NCBI GenBank assembly: GCA_031277075.1
Contig: JAISLV010000084.1
Location: 1 to 9,102 of the forward strand
Direction of reading: 5' to 3'
Source of the DNA: Endomicrobium sp.
GTDB taxonomy: Bacteria > Elusimicrobiota > Endomicrobiia > Endomicrobiales > Endomicrobiaceae
Length of the DNA: 9,102 nt
Below the pieces are notes generated by a model, which saw only the letters and a program-made list of their open reading frames with translations, had not been told where the DNA came from and made no database searches. Within the stretch, counting starts at the first letter, position 1, and the number at the start of each line of letters is the position of its first letter. The translations under genes were made by a program, and so were the position numbers. Of this stretch, positions 6,841-9,102 are shown piece after piece.

Positions 6841-7528
6841 GTTTATACCCCACGCCGCGTATATTTTTGATTAACGCGCCGTTTTTGCCGAGTTTTTCTC
6901 TTAAATTTTTGATGTGGACGTCTATAGTTCTGTCTATTACGAGTTTGTCGCCGCCCCACAAATAATCAAGTATCCTTTCTCTTGAAAACGCCGCGTCGGG
7001 TTTTGACAAAAAAAGCTCCAAAATTTTAAATTCCGTAACGGTCAAATCAATTTTTTTGCCGTCCGAGAAAGCAGCGAATTTTTCTTTGTCTATTTTTACG
7101 CCTTGAAAGGCGCGGCTTTCGGTTTCGGATTTATCTTTTTCGTCGGACGTCCAGCCGTTTGTTCTTCTTAAAACGACTTTTATCCTTGCAATAAGCTCTT
7201 TTACGGAAAAAGGTTTTGAAACGTAGTCGTCGGCTCCAATTTCAAGCCCGGTAATTTTGTCGCTTTCGTCCCCGCGCGCGCTTAAAAAAATAATCGGAAT
7301 TTTAGCAAATTCGGGATTTTTCTTCATAATTTTTGCGACTTCAATGCCGTCTAAGCGAGGCATCATAATATCTAAAATCGCCAAACCGGGTTTTTGTTTT
7401 TCCAAAGCCTTAAAAAAAGAAAAAGAACTCGCGAAAGTTCTCACCTTAAAAAAGTTCTTTTTAAGATGAACTTCAACAAGTTCCAAAATATCTTCTTCAT
7501 CGTCTACAACATATATGAGATTGTTCAT
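6830..7528 (-). CDS. OmpR/PhoB-family response regulator
   Basis: This 232-residue DNA-binding regulator has a receiver domain (about 1-120) with acidic pair Asp9/Asp10, phospho-acceptor Asp53 in LDIMMPRLDG, Ser83 in FLSAR and Lys105 in VSKPF. A winged-helix effector domain follows, with TVTEFKILELFL, then the recognition region DRTIDVHIKNLREKLG and the final GVGYKLE hairpin. ATG 7528 gives the standard start MNNLIYVVDDEED. A TTG 27 bp upstream (7555) would add FLRRLRRK, which looks unlike the family; no strong ribosome-binding site separates the two. It is followed directly, with overlap, by its kinase gene and preceded by the DUF98-like gene at 61 bp from the chosen start. Phosphorylation should drive dimerisation and promoter binding. 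Its targets cannot be read here. Confidence 0.95.
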   Translation of the reverse strand: MNNLIYVVDDEEDILELVEVHLKKNFFKVRTFASSFSFFKALEKQKPGLAILDIMMPRLDGIEVAKIMKKNPEFAKIPIIFLSARGDESDKITGLEIGADDYVSKPFSVKELIARIKVVLRRTNGWTSDEKDKSETESRAFQGVKIDKEKFAAFSDGKKIDLTVTEFKILELFLSKPDAAFSRERILDYLWGGDKLVIDRTIDVHIKNLREKLGKNGALIKNIRGVGYKLEK

Positions 7529-7549
7529 TTTGCGCCGCAAACGCCTCAA

Positions 7550-7585
7550 AAACAAATCGTCCGCTTTGGCGCGGACGGCTTGTTT
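7550..7585 (-). terminator. Hairpin between the DUF98-like and regulator genes
   Basis: GTCCGC (7559-7564) pairs with GCGGAC (7571-7576), extended by AAACAA (7550-7555) with TTGTTT (7580-7585) across a 3-nt mismatch. On the minus strand it is followed by a short T-run. It could act as a partial terminator that lowers regulator and kinase expression relative to the first gene. Confidence 0.45.
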
Positions 7586-7588
7586 AAT

Positions 7589-8092
7589 TTAAAAATTGTC
7601 CGCAAAAAATTCTTCTTCAATGTAAACTAAAGTTTTGCCGCCGTATATTATCCGGTATTTCCTGCGCAACAGATTTTCAGTTTTTTTCAAACTTACGGAT
7701 AAAATTTCTCTTCTGGTTTCCATATTGTATTTTTTTAATATTTTTCCTATAGCGATATTTCCTGCGGTCAAATCTTCTTTAAATCCGTCGGGCGCGGCGT
7801 CTGCGCTCGTATAAGACAGCGCCCGCATTAAATGAACGCCGTCTTTGCTCATTAAAACTCTGCGGCTGTTGACGGCAGCCCCTTTGGCTACGCCAAGCAG
7901 CCGAGCTATTTTGGCGTCGGCTTTTAGAAATTCCTGCTTTAACGCTTTAAACTCTATATCCCCTTTCAAAACTTCAAAAATTGAGGTTATTGAGCCGTCC
8001 GTAGAAAGCAGTATTTTACATATATCTGAAATTTTCCCGCAAGTTTTTTCGAGCCGTTTTATTTTATCGTATATAGTTATTGCGTTTTTCAT
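7589..8092 (-). CDS. Chorismate-lyase-like protein (DUF98/UbiC fold)
   Basis: This 167-residue soluble protein has no signal peptide or membrane segment. The pattern fits the DUF98/UbiC group: LLSTDGSITSIFEVLKG near the N-terminus (28-44), NSRRVLMSKDG (75-85), the ALSYTSADAAPDGFKEDL strand-turn (91-108), AIGKILKKYNMETRREI (114-130), then RRKYRIIYGGKTL and a closing IEEEFF. Arg77/78 and a Glu in 159-161 lie where UbiC has substrate-binding residues. Characterised members release pyruvate from chorismate to give 4-hydroxybenzoate; the related UTRA fold binds effectors in GntR-type regulators, and there is no DNA-binding domain here. No quinone pathway gene is in the window, so either catalysis or ligand sensing is possible. 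ATG 8092 lacks a good ribosome-binding site. It is first in a likely operon with the two-component genes. Confidence 0.7.
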   Translation of the reverse strand: MKNAITIYDKIKRLEKTCGKISDICKILLSTDGSITSIFEVLKGDIEFKALKQEFLKADAKIARLLGVAKGAAVNSRRVLMSKDGVHLMRALSYTSADAAPDGFKEDLTAGNIAIGKILKKYNMETRREILSVSLKKTENLLRRKYRIIYGGKTLVYIEEEFFADNF

Positions 8093-8173
8093 TTCGTTTG
8101 CAAGAATTTACGCGGTAAAGATGGAATTTTGTAGAAATATCCGCAGCCGTTTTTTTTGTTTTTTAACGAAAAT

Positions 8174-8203
8174 ATTATATCAAAAACAAAATAAAACCGC
8201 CAA
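8174..8203 (-). promoter_or_regulatory. Promoter for the DUF98-like/two-component operon
   Basis: On the minus strand TTGGCG (8203-8198) and TATAAT (8179-8174) are separated by 18 bp. The predicted leader is about 75 nt to ATG 8092. It is divergent from the CsoR-like gene. Confidence 0.6.
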
Positions 8204-8250
8204 GCAAGCATGCCTGCAGTTTGTGTGTGGCGCGAGTTTTGCGTATTTTG

Positions 8251-8256
8251 TATAAT
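8251..8256 (+). promoter_or_regulatory. Possible -10 element for the CsoR-like gene
   Basis: A perfect TATAAT lies 86 bp before the ATG at 8343, but no good -35 lies 16-18 bp upstream. The 18-bp MITE end motif starts at the next base, so it would begin at the start of the transcript, where a repressor would act. Confidence 0.4.
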
Positions 8257-8274
8257 GGGTTTTTAGAGACGCCC
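8257..8274 (+). repeat. Solo copy of the MITE end motif
   Basis: GGGTTTTTAGAGACGCCC differs from the right end of MITE copy 1 (662-679) at one base, and matches the reverse complement of the left end of copy 2 (8734). It has no partner end nearby. Its position and orientation relative to the next gene parallel the copy at 3723-3740. Confidence 0.75.
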
Positions 8275-8342
8275 GATAAATTCGCATTGAAAATTTAAAT
8301 TGTTTAGCCGTCAAAATAGGCGAAATCGCAGAAGGAGCTTTT

Positions 8343-8615
8343 ATGCGCAAATGTATGGATGCCGATAATCTTCATATACGGTTAAATAAAATTATAGGGC
8401 AAATTAAAGCGATTGATAAAATGATTAATGAAGACGTCCCTTGCGAAAATATTTTAATGCAGGTGAACGCCGTAAAAAAGGCTGCGCATAGAGTGGGGCA
8501 AATGATACTTGAAGGACATTTAAACCATTGCGTAAGAGAGGGAATAGGTCATGGCAATGCCGATAAAACAATAGAAAAGTTTGCCAAAGCCATAGAGCAT
8601 TTTTCAAGAATGTAA
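8343..8615 (+). CDS. CsoR/RcnR/FrmR-family metal-sensing repressor
   Basis: This 90-residue all-helical regulator of the DUF156 family binds operator DNA as a tetramer and releases it on metal or electrophile binding. RLNKIIGQIKAIDKMI (13-28) is the family's first helix. Cys34 (DVPC), His59 and Cys63 (GHLNHC) reproduce the Cys-His-Cys ligand set of copper CsoR, also used by nickel InrS. That set differs from the Cys-Cys pair of CstR and from RcnR's extra N-terminal His. Cys4 is an additional thiol. Cu(I) is the likeliest ligand, but nickel cannot be excluded. AAGGAG (8332-8337) sits five bases before ATG, the best ribosome-binding site in the window. No copper ATPase, chaperone or formaldehyde gene is adjacent, so its target is elsewhere or outside the window. 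It is divergent from the DUF98-like operon across 250 bp. Confidence 0.93.
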   Translation: MRKCMDADNLHIRLNKIIGQIKAIDKMINEDVPCENILMQVNAVKKAAHRVGQMILEGHLNHCVREGIGHGNADKTIEKFAKAIEHFSRM

Positions 8616-8729
8616 TAAATTATATGAATAGACGTTCCTAAAAAAACCTGCAAGTCCCCATTTTTTGTAAAAAACCATATCCTCAAGCCGTCTTATCAGC
8701 GCAATTTCTTTTCTGTTGCCGTTATTGCC
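8604..8729 (-). pseudogene. Possible C-terminal gene fragment cut by the MITE
   Basis: On the minus strand a frame with no start opens at the edge of MITE copy 2 (a TAG in its terminal repeat) and runs about 41 codons to TGA at 8606-8604. It includes KEIALIRRLEDMVFYKKW and GLAGFFRNVYSYNLLHS. The composition looks protein-like and it overlaps the CsoR-like gene tail to tail by 12 bp. It may be the 3' end of a gene broken by the element. The family is unrecognised and the length is short enough for chance. Confidence 0.25.
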
Positions 8730-8733
8730 TTTT

Positions 8734-8909
8734 GGGCGTCTCTAAAAACCCTAACGCCCATCCTTGCCTTGCGCCTTGAGAGACATTGTCTCTGCGGATT
8801 GCTACATCAGAAAATTTGTCCGTCCTTGCTCTTAGGACGCCCTTTATTTTATTCTTTGCACTGCCGCAAAATTTGCGGCAATTACGAACATTATAGGTTT
8901 TTAGAGACG
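8734..8909. mobile_element. MITE-like element, copy 2 (inverted, degraded right end)
   Basis: It is inverted relative to copy 1 and alignable over its whole length. It starts GGGCGTCTCTAAAAACCC and ends GGTTTTTAGAGACG at 8909, where the expected CCC is replaced by AAT. It keeps the CGTCCT/AGGACG hairpin (8821-8826, 8834-8839) and has a perfect TGCCGCAAAATTTGCGGCA palindrome (8862-8880) that is imperfect in copy 1. About 12 extra bases form AGAGAC-ATT-GTCTCT near 8782-8793. No target duplication is evident. Confidence 0.85.
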
Positions 8910-8960
8910 AATATTTTCTTGCGGGTTGCGCGTTCATTTGATAAAATATAACTTAAATGA

Positions 8961-8984
8961 AAAATCCGCCGACAAATCGGCGGA
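8961..8984 (-). terminator. Rho-independent terminator (minus strand)
   Basis: TCCGCCGA (8965-8972) and TCGGCGGA (8977-8984) form a perfect 8-bp stem with a 4-nt loop. Read on the minus strand it is followed by TTTTTCATTT. It lies directly after the stop of the 26-codon frame, while the plus strand has no T-run. Confidence 0.8.
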
Positions 8985-9065
8985 CTAAGAATTTAATTCT
9001 CCGGTAATATACCTTGAAGGTCTTTGAACAAGGAGCAATATTTCTTCAACCTGCGGATGATTCAT
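8985..9065 (-). pseudogene. 26-codon frame like the N-terminus of a radical-SAM protein
   Basis: On the minus strand ATG at 9065 opens 26 codons ending TAG at 8987-8985. The stretch EEILLLVQRPSRYITGELNS resembles the start of the large B12-binding-type radical-SAM family TIGR03960, whose members begin with an ILxxVxKPxRYxGxExNS-like motif before VV. Here it stops right after NS and runs into the terminator at 8961-8984. There is no Shine-Dalgarno; the ATG lies about four bases from a TATAAC box, so a leaderless message is possible. It may be a truncated copy of a gene elsewhere or a leader peptide. Family resemblance is from memory of the motif. Confidence 0.5.
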
Positions 9066-9102
9066 TTAAGTTATATTTTATCAAATGAACGCGCACCCCG
9101 CC

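Larger units (their letters stand above)
8921..9101. repeat. 40-bp inverted repeat around a 101-bp segment
   Basis: The left arm 8921-8960 and right arm 9062-9101 are reverse complements with one mismatch in 40. Each arm, read inward, holds the AT-rich TTGATAAAATATAACTTAA and ends in ATGA, so both look like a promoter plus start codon facing the enclosed DNA. The right arm ends one base before the window edge. It may be an invertible segment, a mobile element, a duplicated gene start, or an assembly or amplification fold-back. Confidence 0.85.

Noticed and set aside
8209..8220. GCATGCCTGCAG, identical to part of a pUC polylinker
   Set aside because: Only 12 bases match; the flanking vector sites are absent, so it is best explained by chance and not by contamination.
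8722..8951. Overlapping frames of 71 (-) and 60 (+) codons
   Set aside because: Both run through MITE copy 2 and translate its terminal repeats (GFLETPK, RFLET).

Overview
The window carries six genes I am confident of: a bifunctional penicillin-binding protein, an ABC-2 type permease, an OmpR-type response regulator with its PhoR-like histidine kinase, a chorismate-lyase-like (DUF98/UbiC fold) protein and a CsoR-family metal sensor. Around and between them lies repeat-rich, decaying DNA. The coding DNA is AT-rich (A-runs, Lys/Phe/Ile-rich proteins). The class A PBP and extracytoplasmic-sensor kinase point to a peptidoglycan-bearing bacterium. Short intergenic hairpins, a MITE-like element and gene fragments would suit a host-associated or uncultured lineage such as Endomicrobia/Elusimicrobiota. 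That assignment is a guess, because no rRNA or marker gene is present.

Layout. 1-350: a 106-bp tandem repeat, about 3.2 copies, each with an 8-bp-stem hairpin. 516-679: a 164-bp MITE-like element with terminal inverted repeats and a possible 4-bp target duplication. 731-1006: an inverted copy of the hairpin, then a 24-bp minisatellite (5 units) that runs into a fifth hairpin copy, which in turn runs into a 12-bp minisatellite (7 units). 1024-1273 (-): a probable frameshifted gene remnant. 1304-1332: a near-consensus promoter for the PBP gene at 1441-3570, followed by a 14-bp-stem terminator. 3781-4959: the ABC-2 permease, convergent with the kinase across a bidirectional terminator. 8092 down to 5086 (-): the DUF98-like gene, response regulator and kinase, probably one operon from a promoter near 8174-8203. 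8343-8615 (+): the CsoR-like regulator, divergent from that operon. 8604-9102: a possible gene fragment, a second, inverted MITE copy, and a 40-bp inverted repeat enclosing a 26-codon reading frame that resembles the N-terminus of a radical-SAM protein and ends at a terminator.

How the genes relate. The PBP is housekeeping cell-wall synthesis. The regulator-kinase pair is a membrane-sensing two-component system whose target is not in the window. The permease lacks its ATPase and the CsoR-like regulator has no metal exporter beside it, so their partners must be elsewhere. The most unusual material is the repeat DNA. Hairpin copies differ in stem sequence but keep pairing. Two different minisatellites meet exactly at one hairpin. 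An 18-bp motif matching the MITE ends occurs alone in front of two genes. An inverted repeat with inward-facing promoter-like arms closes the window.
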